Source: Modestobacter sp. Leaf380
Lineage (GTDB): Bacteria > Actinomycetota > Actinomycetes > Mycobacteriales > Geodermatophilaceae
NCBI RefSeq assembly: GCF_001424485.1
Contig: NZ_LMQC01000010.1
Location: 1-61,067, forward strand
DNA length: 61,067 nt
Direction: 5' to 3'
Shown here: positions 31,663 to 41,573 of the stretch, piece after piece
Position numbering within the stretch: the first letter of the stretch is position 1
Layout of the letters: each line of letters starts with the position of its first letter
The notes under the pieces: generated by a model
What the model was told of the DNA's origin: nothing
Databases searched by the model: none
What the model saw: the letters and a program-made list of their open reading frames with translations, nothing else
Position numbers and translations under genes: made by a program

Positions 31663-32549
31663 GCCCCCGGCTCCACCCCGGGGTGCTCCCCCGGGTCCTG
31701 GACCGGGTGCGCACCGCCGTCGCGCACGCCCGCGAGGTCACCGACCACCCCTGGCTGGAGCGGCTGGCCCGCGTCGGGCTGGTCGCCTACGCGGTCATGC
31801 ACTTCACCATCGCCTGGCTGGCGTTCACCGTCGCCTGGCGGATCGACCCCGACGCGGCCGACGCCGACCAGGCCGGCGCCCTGAGCACCCTGGGCTCCAG
31901 CCCGGGCGGGCTGCTGCTGCTGTGGGTGCTGGGCCTGGGGCTGCTGAGCCTGGCCGTCTGGCAGGCCGGTGAGGTGCTCCGCTGGTGGACCGGGCTGCTG
32001 GACCCCGACCACCGCCTCCGCGCTGCGTTCGTCTGCATCAAGTGCCTGGCCAAGGCCACCGTCTACGGGGCGTTCGGGCTGCTCGCGCTGGTGTTCGCCG
32101 TCGGCGCCGAGTACGACGCCGCGGAGAACACCCAGGAGCTCACCGACGACGTCCTCGGCGTCCCGCTGGGCAACTGGCTGGTCGGCGCCGCTGGCCTCGT
32201 CGTCATCGGTGTCGGCGGCTACCTGGTGGTCCGCGGGGTCACCGGCGGCTTCATGAAGGACGTCGACCTGCACGCCGCCCCGGACCGGTACGAGCCGACC
32301 ATCGAGGGCCTGGGCCGGGTCGGCTACCTCGCCAAGGGCGCCGCCTTCGCCGTCGCCGGCGGCCTGCTGGTCTTCGCCGCCGTCACCTCCGACGTGGCGA
32401 CGGCGACCGGCCTGGACGGGGCGGTCAACGCCATCGGCGCCGTCCCCACCGGGCAGTGGCTGCTGACCGCGGTCGCCCTGGGCTTCGCCGCGTTCGGCGT
32501 CTACGCCCTGGCCCGCGCCCGCTACCCCGACCGCGACCCCAGCAGCTGA
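31659..32549 (+). CDS. DUF1206 membrane protein (copy 2)
   Basis: 296 aa, GTG start overlapping the stop of copy 1 (GTGA). Same three-repeat plan: LERLARVGLVAYAVMHFTIA, FVCIKCLAKATVYGAFGLLA, EGLGRVGYLAKGAAFAVAGG. It has a longer hydrophilic N-terminus (35 residues) and an acidic loop DPDAADADQ in place of copy 1's Gly/Ser loop. Tight coupling of two different paralogues suggests a hetero-oligomeric membrane complex, by inference. Confidence 0.9.
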   Translation: MSPRLHPGVLPRVLDRVRTAVAHAREVTDHPWLERLARVGLVAYAVMHFTIAWLAFTVAWRIDPDAADADQAGALSTLGSSPGGLLLLWVLGLGLLSLAVWQAGEVLRWWTGLLDPDHRLRAAFVCIKCLAKATVYGAFGLLALVFAVGAEYDAAENTQELTDDVLGVPLGNWLVGAAGLVVIGVGGYLVVRGVTGGFMKDVDLHAAPDRYEPTIEGLGRVGYLAKGAAFAVAGGLLVFAAVTSDVATATGLDGAVNAIGAVPTGQWLLTAVALGFAAFGVYALARARYPDRDPSS

Positions 32550-32771
32550 GGCTGCGGCGCAGGCGGTCCGCTGCTACCCCCGCCCGTCCCCGGCGGCAGC
32601 AGCGCGCACCCGTGCCACCTGCGCGCGCCGACACGGCCCTCGACCTCCCGTCACCCGCCCGGGCGCGCACCCGCGGCGGGAGTGCGCGCCTGCGCGCGCC
32701 GACGGTCCGCTCCCCCGGCCTGGGCACGCAGCCACACCACCCCGGCGCGCCGCCGCCGCCGCACAGCACAG

Positions 32772-32801
32772 CGGCCGGCCTCCCCGAGGGGAGACCGGCC
32801 G
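32772..32801. terminator. Hairpin terminator, end of the ABC-transporter operon
   Basis: CGGCCGGCCTCCCC (32772-32785) pairs with GGGGAGACCGGCCG (32788-32801), with one wobble and a 2-base loop. It lies 24 bases past the stop of the binding-protein gene (minus strand). The 220 bases between it and the DUF1206 stop contain only low-complexity GC repeats, including two copies of CTGCGCGCGCCGAC at 32619 and 32690. Confidence 0.75.
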
Positions 32802-32824
32802 TCGTGGTGGTGCGGACCGGGGCG

Positions 32825-34147
32825 TCAGCCCAGGTCGACCTCCTCGTAGCAGGGGCCGGTGAACTCGTAGCCCTCGGCGGTCGAGCCCTCCAGGTCGGCC
32901 TCGGCCACGGTGACGCCGGTGGAGGCGTCCGCGCTGACGTCGGAGAGCTGGGTGGTGCGGACCGCAGCGGCGTCCCCGCCGTTGGCGTAGTTGCCCGAGC
33001 CCTCGGGCAGGATGCCCTCGTAGTCCACGGACTCCAGCGCGGCCGAGGCCTCGGCCAGACCGGCGCGGGTGAGGTCGCCGTTCTCCGCGGCCGCCTCGAG
33101 CGCGGCCTTCATCGGGTAGGACCAGACCCAGCCCGACAGGAAGAACTCGTTGGGCGTGGTGTCGCCGGCGGCCTCACGCATGGCCTCGTGGCCCGGGGTC
33201 TCGGTGTCCCAGGGACCCCACGGCCCGAGCAGCTGGTAGGCCGCGGTCAGCGCCGGGGCGGCCGGGCTCTGCAGCAGGGCGACGTTCCAGGTGGGCGAGG
33301 AGCCCAGGAAGCGGCCCTGGAAGCCGGCGGCGACGGACTGGCCGACGATCGTGGCCATGTCGGCCGGGCCGGTCGAGACGACGACGACGTCGGGGGCCTG
33401 GTCGACGATGGCGGCGACGGCGGCCGACTGGTTGTCGGTGCCGGCGGTCGTCTCGACGTTGGCGAACTCCAGGCCGTTGGCCTCGGCCGCGACCGAGGCA
33501 CCGGCGGCGGCGTCCCCGCCGTAGTCACCGGCGTAGTGCACGGCCATCACCGACTCCGCGGAGTAGGTCTCGGCCGCGTAATCGACGCCGTTCATGGCCT
33601 CGGCGCAGTAGGTCGGGCCGGACTCCAGGATGACGTCCTGGAAGAGGTACAGCGACGTCCAGCCGGCGGGTGCGGCGACGATGTCCTCGGCGGCCAGGTC
33701 CTCCACGATGGAGGCGGTGGGGGGCGAGCCGAGGGTCTGCGCCAGGCCCAGGATGTCGGGCTTGATCTCCTGGTACACCTGGTTGGTGACCTGCGGGTTG
33801 TACTGGTTGTCCCGCACGTACTCGCTGACGTCCACGTCGTAGCCACCGATGCCGCCGGCCTCGTTGACCCGGGCCCAGAACGCCTCCTGGCCCGCGACGA
33901 TCGTCGGGCCGGCCGCGGCGAAGGGGCCGACGGTGAGGTCGGACAGGGTGCCCAGGTAGATGCACCCGTTGTCCGGGTTCACCGCCTCGGGGCAGGCCTC
34001 GCTGGTGACGCCGACGTCGGTGGCGATGCCGCCCTCGCCGCCGCCGTCACCCGGGTCCTCGCTGCCGCCGCGGCAGCCCGCGGCGAAGACGGCGAGACCG
34101 GCCAGGGAGGCCGCCGCCACCCGCCGGCGTGTCGTGGTGCTGCTCAT
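32825..34147 (-). CDS. ABC-transporter substrate-binding lipoprotein (branched-chain amino acid type)
   Basis: 440 aa. Signal peptide MSSTTTRRRVAAASLAGLAV, then FAAGC, with the lipobox Cys25. An acidic Gly linker precedes a periplasmic-binding-protein fold of the Leu/Ile/Val class (LGTLSDLTVGPFAAAGPTIV, then QEAFWARVNEAGGIGGYDV). Ligands of this class include amino acids, amides, urea and aromatic acids. It is the last gene of the six-gene minus-strand operon 39888-32825. A hairpin separates it from the permease gene. The long run from 250-330 with VVVVSTGPADMATIVGQSVA keeps the inter-lobe hinge. Confidence 0.93.
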   Translation of the reverse strand: MSSTTTRRRVAAASLAGLAVFAAGCRGGSEDPGDGGGEGGIATDVGVTSEACPEAVNPDNGCIYLGTLSDLTVGPFAAAGPTIVAGQEAFWARVNEAGGIGGYDVDVSEYVRDNQYNPQVTNQVYQEIKPDILGLAQTLGSPPTASIVEDLAAEDIVAAPAGWTSLYLFQDVILESGPTYCAEAMNGVDYAAETYSAESVMAVHYAGDYGGDAAAGASVAAEANGLEFANVETTAGTDNQSAAVAAIVDQAPDVVVVSTGPADMATIVGQSVAAGFQGRFLGSSPTWNVALLQSPAAPALTAAYQLLGPWGPWDTETPGHEAMREAAGDTTPNEFFLSGWVWSYPMKAALEAAAENGDLTRAGLAEASAALESVDYEGILPEGSGNYANGGDAAAVRTTQLSDVSADASTGVTVAEADLEGSTAEGYEFTGPCYEEVDLG

Positions 34148-34190
34148 CTGTCGTGCTCCCTTCGTGCCGGCGTCGGTGCCGGTCGGGTGA

Positions 34191-34216
34191 CCCTCCCGGC
34201 GTCGTCGCCGAGAGGG
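34191..34216. other. Intercistronic hairpin before the binding-protein gene
   Basis: CCCTCCCGGCG (34191-34201) pairs with CGCCGAGAGGG (34206-34216) with one mismatch and a 4-base loop. It lies between livM-like and the binding-protein gene. Such hairpins often protect or separately stabilise the mRNA of binding proteins, which are needed in excess. Confidence 0.45.
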
Positions 34217-34286
34217 AGTTCAGGGGCGGCCCCGTCGCAGGGTCCCGCGGCGTGCGGAGCACGTCGCGGGGGGCGAGGGGGTCCTT

Positions 34287-35465
34287 CTAGTAGGAGAAGG
34301 GCCAGGACTTCCAGTAGTTCCGGGCTCGGACCCACACGCCGAACAGGCCGCGGGGTTCGAAGATCAGGAAGGCCACGATGAGCAACCCGTAGAGCAGCGT
34401 CTCCACCTGGAAGACGTTGGGGAACTCGGTGGCCGAGGAGGAGAGGAAGGGCAGGTACTCCGGCAGCTCGCGGGTCAGCCGCGGCAGGATCGCGATGAAG
34501 TAGGCGCCCATGATCGAGCCGGAGATCGTGGCGACCCCGCCGATGAGCACCATCGCGACGAACTGCACGCTGACCAGCAGCCCGAACGAGCTGGGGTCCA
34601 GGTAGCCCGAGATCGAGTACAGCAGCGCCCCGGCGCAACCGGCGTAGAAGCCGGAGATGACGAACGCCAGCCGCTTGGCCTTGCGGACGTCGACGCCGGT
34701 GACCTCCGCGGCGATGTCCCGGTCGCGGACGGCGGCGAAGCTGCGGCCGATGGCCGAGCGGGCGATGTTGCGCCCCAGCAGCGCGAAGAGCACCAGCAGC
34801 CCGGTCATCAGCAGGTACAGCTGCTGGTCGGCGGAGAAGGACGCCGTGCTGCGGGACAGGTCCACCCCGAACAGCACCGGGTCCGCGGCCGGGCGGCCCA
34901 CGCCGACGCCGCCGGTGACGGCGTCCCACTCGCGGAAGACGTGCTCGCCGAGGAAGACCAGGCCCAGGGTGACGATGGCGAGGTACAGCCCGCGCAGCCG
35001 GGAGGCCAGCGGGGAGACGACCAGCCCGACCAGTGCTGCCATGGCGCCACCGGCCAGCAGCCACACCGGCAGGAACGTGATGCCGAACCCGTAGAGGTCC
35101 TCGTCGCCGGTCTCGCCGCTGACCACGGCCGCGGTGTAGGCCCCGATGCCCAGGAAGAAGGCGTGGCCCAGGCTGACCTGCCCGGCGTACCCGGTGACCA
35201 GGTTCAGCCCGATCGCGCCGATGGCCAGCACGGCGCCGGTGGCCAGCAGCCGCAGCAGGTCGTCCTCCAGGACGAAGGGCAGCAGCAGCGCCAGCACCAT
35301 CAGCACGCCGAGGGCGGCCTTCTTGGCACCGGTGTTGAGCAGCGCCATGTCCTGGCCGTAGCCGGTGTAGAGCGCCGGGCGGCCCCAGGGCCGGCGGCCC
35401 TTGGCACCCGGTGCGGCGGAGCGCGACGGCGACGTCGTCGTCGGCCGGTCGTCGGTGGTGGTCAC
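34287..35465 (-). CDS. Branched-chain-type ABC permease, LivM-like
   Basis: 392 aa, GTG start. After a Pro/Ser/Arg-rich cytoplasmic N-terminus of about 45 residues come about ten membrane segments. LivM signatures are GYAGQVSLGHAFFLGIGAYTAA and the coupling loop RSAIGRSFAAVRDRDIAAEV, followed by GVDVRKAKRLAFVISGFYAG. Pairs with the LivH-like permease to form the pore. It lies 37 bases downstream of livH-like. Confidence 0.93.
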   Translation of the reverse strand: MTTTDDRPTTTSPSRSAAPGAKGRRPWGRPALYTGYGQDMALLNTGAKKAALGVLMVLALLLPFVLEDDLLRLLATGAVLAIGAIGLNLVTGYAGQVSLGHAFFLGIGAYTAAVVSGETGDEDLYGFGITFLPVWLLAGGAMAALVGLVVSPLASRLRGLYLAIVTLGLVFLGEHVFREWDAVTGGVGVGRPAADPVLFGVDLSRSTASFSADQQLYLLMTGLLVLFALLGRNIARSAIGRSFAAVRDRDIAAEVTGVDVRKAKRLAFVISGFYAGCAGALLYSISGYLDPSSFGLLVSVQFVAMVLIGGVATISGSIMGAYFIAILPRLTRELPEYLPFLSSSATEFPNVFQVETLLYGLLIVAFLIFEPRGLFGVWVRARNYWKSWPFSY

Positions 35466-35502
35466 GCGGTCCCCCCGGGGAGCGTCAGGGTCAGGTGGGC
35501 GG

Positions 35503-36390
35503 TCACACGCGTTCCACTTCTCGGGTGCCGAAGAGGCCGTAGGGCTTCACCAGCAGCACGACCAGCAGCAGCACGTAGGGCGAGACGAGGGAGAAGTTCT
35601 GGCCCAGCCAGGGCAGGTACTCGCCCTGGTAGGTGGCGAAGAAGGACTCCACGACGCCGACCAGCAGACCGCCCACGACGGCGCCCTCGATGGAGTCCAG
35701 GCCGCCGATGATGATCGCCGGCAGCGCCTTGAGCGCGATGACCCAGGTGGACTGGTCCACGCCACCACCGGCACCGACGAAGGCCCCGGCGACCGCGGCG
35801 AGACCGCCGGCCATCGCCCAGGACAGGGCGGTCATGGCACCGACCGAGACCCCCTGCACCAGCGCCGTCTCCTGGTCCAGCGAGGCGGCACGCATGGCCA
35901 GGCCGTAGCGGCTGTAGCGGAAGAAGGCGAACAGCGCGCCGACGACCACGACCAGCACGACGACCATCGCGATGTAGCGCTCCTGGATCGGGAGCCCGGC
36001 CACGCTCACCGTGTCCAGCCCCCACGGGTCACCGACGTTGCGGACGTCGGTGCCGATGAAGACGTTCACCACGACCCGGATCGCGATGTCCAGGCCCAGG
36101 GTGATGATCGCGACGACGAACACCGGCCGGCCGATCATCGGCCGGATGGTGGTGCGCTCCAGGCCCAGTCCCAGGGCGGCGATGCCCAGCGCGGCCAGCG
36201 GCACGGCGAGGTAGAAGCCGACCGGTCCGGCCAGGTAGGAGACGAGCACCGCACCGGCCAGCATGAGCGCCGGCTGGGCGAAGCTGATCACCTTGGAGGA
36301 CTTGTAGATGATCACGAAGCTGACCGCGAGCATCGCGTAGACCGAGCCGAAGCCCAGCCCGCGGATGGTGGTCAGCAGGACGTCCCTCAT
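35503..36390 (-). CDS. Branched-chain-type ABC permease, LivH-like
   Basis: 295 aa, ATG start overlapping the stop of the acyl-CoA synthetase (ATGA). Eight to nine membrane segments; TIRGLGFGSVYAMLAVSFVI at the N-terminus and the coupling loop RYSRYGLAMRAASLDQETA, followed by LVQGVSVG, are typical of LivH. Partner of the LivM-like protein. Confidence 0.93.
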   Translation of the reverse strand: MRDVLLTTIRGLGFGSVYAMLAVSFVIIYKSSKVISFAQPALMLAGAVLVSYLAGPVGFYLAVPLAALGIAALGLGLERTTIRPMIGRPVFVVAIITLGLDIAIRVVVNVFIGTDVRNVGDPWGLDTVSVAGLPIQERYIAMVVVLVVVVGALFAFFRYSRYGLAMRAASLDQETALVQGVSVGAMTALSWAMAGGLAAVAGAFVGAGGGVDQSTWVIALKALPAIIIGGLDSIEGAVVGGLLVGVVESFFATYQGEYLPWLGQNFSLVSPYVLLLVVLLVKPYGLFGTREVERV

Positions 36391-38263
36391 CGGGCGGCAC
36401 CTCTCGTGGCTGCAGCACCGACGTACATCCCCTCGACGAGGGGACCGAAGCGCTCGGCGAGTGCGGAACGACGGACCTTCTGGGTGGCGGTGAGCTCGCC
36501 GTCCTCGTGGTCGAGGAGCTTGGGCAGCAGCCGGAACGCCTTGATCTGCTCGACGCTGGCCAGGGTCGCGTTGACCTTGTCCACCTGCTCCTGGACCAGC
36601 GCGACGACCTCGGGCTTCTCGGTCAGGTCGCGGTAGGTGGTGAAGGAGATCTTGTGCCGCTGGGCCCAGTCGGAGACGGTGTCGGGCTCGATGCCGATCA
36701 ACGCCACCAGGTAGGGACGCCGGTCGCCGATGACGACGGCCTCCTTGATCAACGGGCTCACCTTGACCGCGTTCTCGATCTCCGAGGGGGCGATGTTCTT
36801 GCCACCGGCGGTGATCAGGATGTCCTTCATCCGGTCGGTGATCCGCAGCCGACCGTCCTCCAGGACGCCGACGTCCCCGGTGTGCAGCCAGCCCTCGGCG
36901 TCGACGGCCTCGGCGGTGGCGTCGGGGCGCTGCCAGTAGCCCAGGAAGGTGGCCGGCCCGCGGGTCAGCACCTCACCGGTGCCCTCGGCGATCCGCAGCT
37001 CGACCGAGTCGTGCGGCTCCCCCACGGTGCCCAGCCGGATCCGGCCGGGCCGGTTGGCAGTCGCCGACGCGGTGTTCTCCGTCATCCCGTACACCTCGTG
37101 CACCGGGACGCCCAGGCCCATGAAGAACTGCAGGACGTCGGTGGCGACGGGGGCGGCACCGCAGCCGGCCCAGCGCACCCGGCGCAGGCCGAGGCGGTCG
37201 CGCAGCGCCCGGACGACGAGCACCCAGGCCAGCGCGTGCTGCACCCGGCTGCCCAGGGTGTGCGTGCCGCCGGTGCGGACCAGGGTCTCCCCCACCCGTC
37301 GGGCCAGCGCGAGGCCGGCGTTGCCGACGTTGCGCTTGAGCGGGCTGGCCGAGGCCTGCCGCACCTGCACGGTGGCCAGCAGCTTCTCCCAGATCCGCGG
37401 GACGGCGAAGAAGAAGGTCGGCTGGATCTCCCGCAGGTTCTCCGGGACGGTGTCGATGGACTCGGCGAAGTTCACCTGGATGCCGGTGGCGGCGTTGTTC
37501 CAGGTGGTGAAGATCCGCTCCGCCACGTGGCACAGCGGCAGGTAGGACAGCGTGAGGTCCTTGGGGCCGGCCGGCGGGTCGAGCAGGCCGCCGTCCCCGG
37601 TGAAGGAGGCGATGGTGGCCTCGGCGTTGGCCACCGAGAGCATCGCTCCCTTGGGCAGCCCCGTCGTCCCCGAGGTGTAGATCAGGGTCATCAGGTCCCC
37701 GGGCGCGGTGGCGGCCAGCGAGCGGTCGACGGCGTCGGGGTGGGCGGCGCGGTGCTCCCGGCCCAGGGCCAGGAAGTCGTCCCAGTGCAGCAGCCGCGGG
37801 TCGGTGTAGCGGCCGCGGATGCCGCGGTGCTCCAGGTAGACCAGGTGGCGCAGAGCCGGGGTGCGGTCGGCGACCTCCAGGGCCTTGTCCAGCTGCTCCT
37901 GGTCCTCGGCGACCAGCACGACCGCGCCGGAGTCGGCGAGCACGTGCACGACCTCGGCCGCGGGGTTGGTCGGGTAGAGCCCGACGGTCACCGCACCGGC
38001 GGCGACGGTGCCGAGGTCGGCGGCCAGCCACTCCCGGCGGTTCTCCGACTGGATGGCCACCCGGTCCCCGCGGTCGACGCCCAGGGCCATCAGCGCGTGG
38101 GCGACGTCCTGCACGTCGTCCCAGTACTGCGCCCAGGAGGTCTCCCGCCACAGGCCCAGCTGCTTGCTGCGCATGGCCACGCCGGTCGGCGTCTGCCGGG
38201 CCCGGTCGCGGACCCGGGTGACGATGGAGGTGGTGCCCTGCGTCGTGGTGTCGAGGGTGGCCG

Positions 38264-38267
<4 letters not shown>
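36387..38267 (-). CDS. Long-chain acyl-CoA synthetase (FadD-like) inside the ABC operon
   Basis: 626 aa, GTG start overlapping the LivG-like stop (GTGA). ANL superfamily: IYTSGTTGLPKGAML near residue 196, then VYGMTENTASATANRP, and GWLHTGDVGVLEDGRLRITD with the catalytic region KDILITAGGKNIAPSEIEN. The order and the long C-terminal domain are those of eukaryotic-type long-chain synthetases (FAA1/FadD15). It makes acyl-CoA from a carboxylic acid and ATP. Its position between the ATPases and the permeases suggests that the transported solute, or a fatty acid, is activated on entry. Confidence 0.93.
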
Positions 38268-39102
<835 letters not shown>

Positions 39103-39106
<4 letters not shown>

Positions 39107-39888
39107 GAGAGCCACCGCTTCCGGCGCCGGTAGTGCTTCACGTCGCGGAAGCTGCGTTCTGCGCCCTCGGCACCCAGGCCGAGGTAGAACTCCTTGATGT
39201 CGTCGTCGTCGAGCAGCTCGGCGGCCGGCTTGTCCATCACCACGCGGCCGTTCTCCAGCACGTAGCCGTGCTCGGAGATCGACAGCGCCATCGAGGCGTT
39301 CTGCTCGACCAGCAGCACCGTGGTGCCCTGCTCGTTGATCGTGGTGATCAAGTCGCGGATGTTGGCCACCAGCTGCGGCGCGAGGCCCAGGCTGGGCTCG
39401 TCCAGCAGCAGGTAGCGCGGGTTGCTCATCAGCGCGCGGCCCATGGCGAGCATCTGCTGCTCACCGCCGGAGAGGTAGCCGGCAGCCTGGGTGCGGCGCT
39501 CGAGCAGTCGGGGGAAGAGCGTGTAGACGCGCTCCAGGTTGGCCGCGCGGTCCTTGGGCTTGGTGTGGGCGCCGACCCGGAGGTTCTCCTCGACGGAGAA
39601 CTCCCCGAAGACCCGGCGGCCCTCGAGCACCTGGCTGACCCCGCGGGCGACGACCTGCTGGGGGTCGAGGTGGTCGATCCGCTCGCCGTCCAGGGTCACC
39701 TGCCCGCGGGTGACGGAGCCGTGGTGGATGTCCAGGAGGCCGGACAGGGCCCGGAGCAGGGTCGTCTTACCGGCGCCGTTGGCGCCCAGGAGGCCCACGA
39801 CCTGTCCCTCCGGGACCTCGAGGCTCACCCCCCGGAGCACCAGCACGACGTCGTCGTAGACGACCTCGAGGTTGCTGACTGCGAGCAC
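39103..39888 (-). CDS. ABC ATPase, LivF-like; first gene of the operon
   Basis: 261 aa, GTG start after GAAGGGCGG. Walker A GANGAGKTT, signature YLSGGEQQMLAMGRALM, Walker B YLLLDEPSLGLAP, H-loop VEQNASMAL. The C-terminus carries an extra basic stretch (RSFRDVKHYRRRKRWLS) not usual in LivF. Order livF-livG-fadD-livH-livM-binding protein, all on the minus strand; five of six genes overlap or nearly overlap. Confidence 0.94.
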
Positions 39889-39927
39889 GTGCCGCCCTTC
39901 GTCGATGGAGGTGCACGCACCGACGCT

Positions 39928-39941
39928 GTGAGGTGACTCAC
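39928..39941. promoter_or_regulatory. Candidate operator upstream of the ABC operon
   Basis: GTGAG-GTGA-CTCAC, perfect 5-bp arms, 40 bases upstream of the livF-like start. A second short palindrome CACTAAGTG lies at 39962-39970. The 207-base gap to the next gene (39889-40095) holds no other feature I can support. The cognate regulator is not encoded nearby. Confidence 0.35.
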
Positions 39942-40095
39942 GGGGCCGGCGTGAGGCAGGACACTAAGTGCCACCTGTGACAGAGCGGAAGACCCGACGC
40001 GCCGTTCGGCATCCGGAGGGGTGTTTCGTTATGCGCCCGTTATCCACGACGGAGTGACGGCACGGGGCCGTCTCGGGTGGAGCACGTGCAGTCGC

Positions 40096-41022
40096 TCAGC
40101 GGACCCCGGGCAGCTCGCGTGCGGCCGCCAGCGCCGTCTCCAGGGCGGCGGCGCAGGCCGGGTCCAGCGCCGTCAGGTGCGCGAACCCGTGCGGGACGCC
40201 GGGCAGCTCCAGTGCGGTGACCGCGCCCCCCGCGGCCGCGAGCCCCTCGGCGTAGGCGCGCCCGGAGTCGCGCAGCGCGTCGACGGCGGCGGTCACCACC
40301 AGCGCCGGGGGCAGCCCGGCCAGGTCGCCCTCCAGCGGGCTGATCCGCGGGTCGGTGAGCGCGGTGCCGCGCGGCACGTAGGAACGGCTGTAGAAGCCCA
40401 TGTCGGCCAGTGCCAGGAACGGCGAGGAGCCCCACTCGGCGACCGAGGGCCAGTCGGCGCCGGCCCCCACCGAGGGGTAGAGCAGCAGCTGCGCGGCCGG
40501 CTGCGGTCCCCCGGCGTCCCGGAGCAGCTGGCAGGCGACGGCGGCCAGGTTGCCCCCGCCGCTGTCACCGGCCACCACGACCCGTCCGGCGTCCCCGCCC
40601 AGCTCACCGGCGTGCGCCAAGGCCCACCGGACAGCAGCCACGACGTCGTCGACGGCGGCCGGGAACGGGTGCTCCGGGGCCCGCCGGAACTCCACGGCCA
40701 CCACGTCGGCGGACAGCCCCACCGCGAGCCGGGCGACCAGCCCGGCGTACTCGGCGACCGTGCCCACCGTCCAGCCGCCGCCGTGGCAGAACACGACCGT
40801 CGCGCCGTCCCGCTGCGCCGGTCGGGTCAGCGTGGCGGCCGGCCCGTCCCCGAGGTCCAGCGCCGTCGTCGTCACCGCGGGGGCGCCGGCCGTGCCGAGG
40901 GCGAGCACCTCGGCGAACCGGGCGCGCGCGGCGTCCAGGCCGACCTCGCGTGCCGAGGGGACCAGCAGCGGGCCGAGCCGGTCGGCGAGGGCGTGCAGGT
41001 GCGGGGGCAGCGGGGTGGTCAC
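40096..41022 (-). CDS. Alpha/beta-hydrolase, hormone-sensitive-lipase (HSL) family esterase
   Basis: 308 aa, ATG start. Oxyanion-hole motif FCHGGGW (residues 78-84), nucleophile in GDSGGGNLA, acidic residue in the region VTAAVDALRDSG, and catalytic His in GVPHGF. A helical cap is formed by residues 1-55. Soluble, no signal peptide. HSL-family enzymes cleave short to medium acyl esters. The 16-base gap to the STAS gene suggests that the two may share a transcript. Confidence 0.92.
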   Translation of the reverse strand: MTTPLPPHLHALADRLGPLLVPSAREVGLDAARARFAEVLALGTAGAPAVTTTALDLGDGPAATLTRPAQRDGATVVFCHGGGWTVGTVAEYAGLVARLAVGLSADVVAVEFRRAPEHPFPAAVDDVVAAVRWALAHAGELGGDAGRVVVAGDSGGGNLAAVACQLLRDAGGPQPAAQLLLYPSVGAGADWPSVAEWGSSPFLALADMGFYSRSYVPRGTALTDPRISPLEGDLAGLPPALVVTAAVDALRDSGRAYAEGLAAAGGAVTALELPGVPHGFAHLTALDPACAAALETALAAARELPGVR

Positions 41023-41038
41023 CCCCGCATCCTGTCGG

Positions 41039-41413
41039 TCAGTCCGCGGTGTGGCCCAGCACGTCCCACAGACCGGTGATCTGCAGCGGGCGCAGCACCG
41101 CCCGATTGTCCCCCGCGCGCAGCAGCAGGGTCCGTCCGGTCGACCGGACGTCGCGGTGCGCGGCGGCCAGCGCGCACAGGCCCGCGGAGTCCAGGAACGT
41201 CACCGCCGCCAGGTCGACCACGACCCGGACGGCACCCGGCCGGGCGAGCACCTCGGCCAGGCTCTCGCGCAGCCCCGGCGCGGTCATCGAGTCGACCTCG
41301 CCGGAGACGACGACCACCAGGTCCTCGCCGGCACCCTCGACGTCGACACGCATGGCGGTCGTCGCACCGACGACGGGTCCGGGGACGGTCCGGGGGCCAG
41401 GTACAGCCGTCAT
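41039..41413 (-). CDS. STAS-domain anti-anti-sigma factor
   Basis: 124 aa from ATG 41413; a GTG at 41434 and an ATG at 41353 are alternatives. Residues 30-115 are a STAS domain: VVVSGEVDSMTAPGLRESLA, then the phosphorylation motif VTFLDSAGLCAL, where the Ser after Asp would be the site for a cognate kinase. Such proteins bind an anti-sigma kinase and release a stress sigma factor. No kinase or sigma gene lies next to it. It stands alone with respect to partners. Confidence 0.85.
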   Translation of the reverse strand: MTAVPGPRTVPGPVVGATTAMRVDVEGAGEDLVVVVSGEVDSMTAPGLRESLAEVLARPGAVRVVVDLAAVTFLDSAGLCALAAAHRDVRSTGRTLLLRAGDNRAVLRPLQITGLWDVLGHTAD

Positions 41414-41573
41414 GAGGTCACTGCTTCCACTCACGCGGAGCCCCGGGTCGTCCGACCCGGTCCGCGGGGACTACCCGACGACGGCTGGCGACTCAACCGT
41501 TGGACAGGACCGTAGGGCCCCTCACGACCCGGTGTCCAGCAGTGCGCGCACCGTCACCCCCGGCGACGGCAGA

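Noticed and set aside
32550-32771. Possible small gene in the gap before the ABC operon terminator
   Set aside because: Only Arg/Pro/Ala low-complexity frames and a 14-bp direct repeat; no start with an RBS or recognisable protein.
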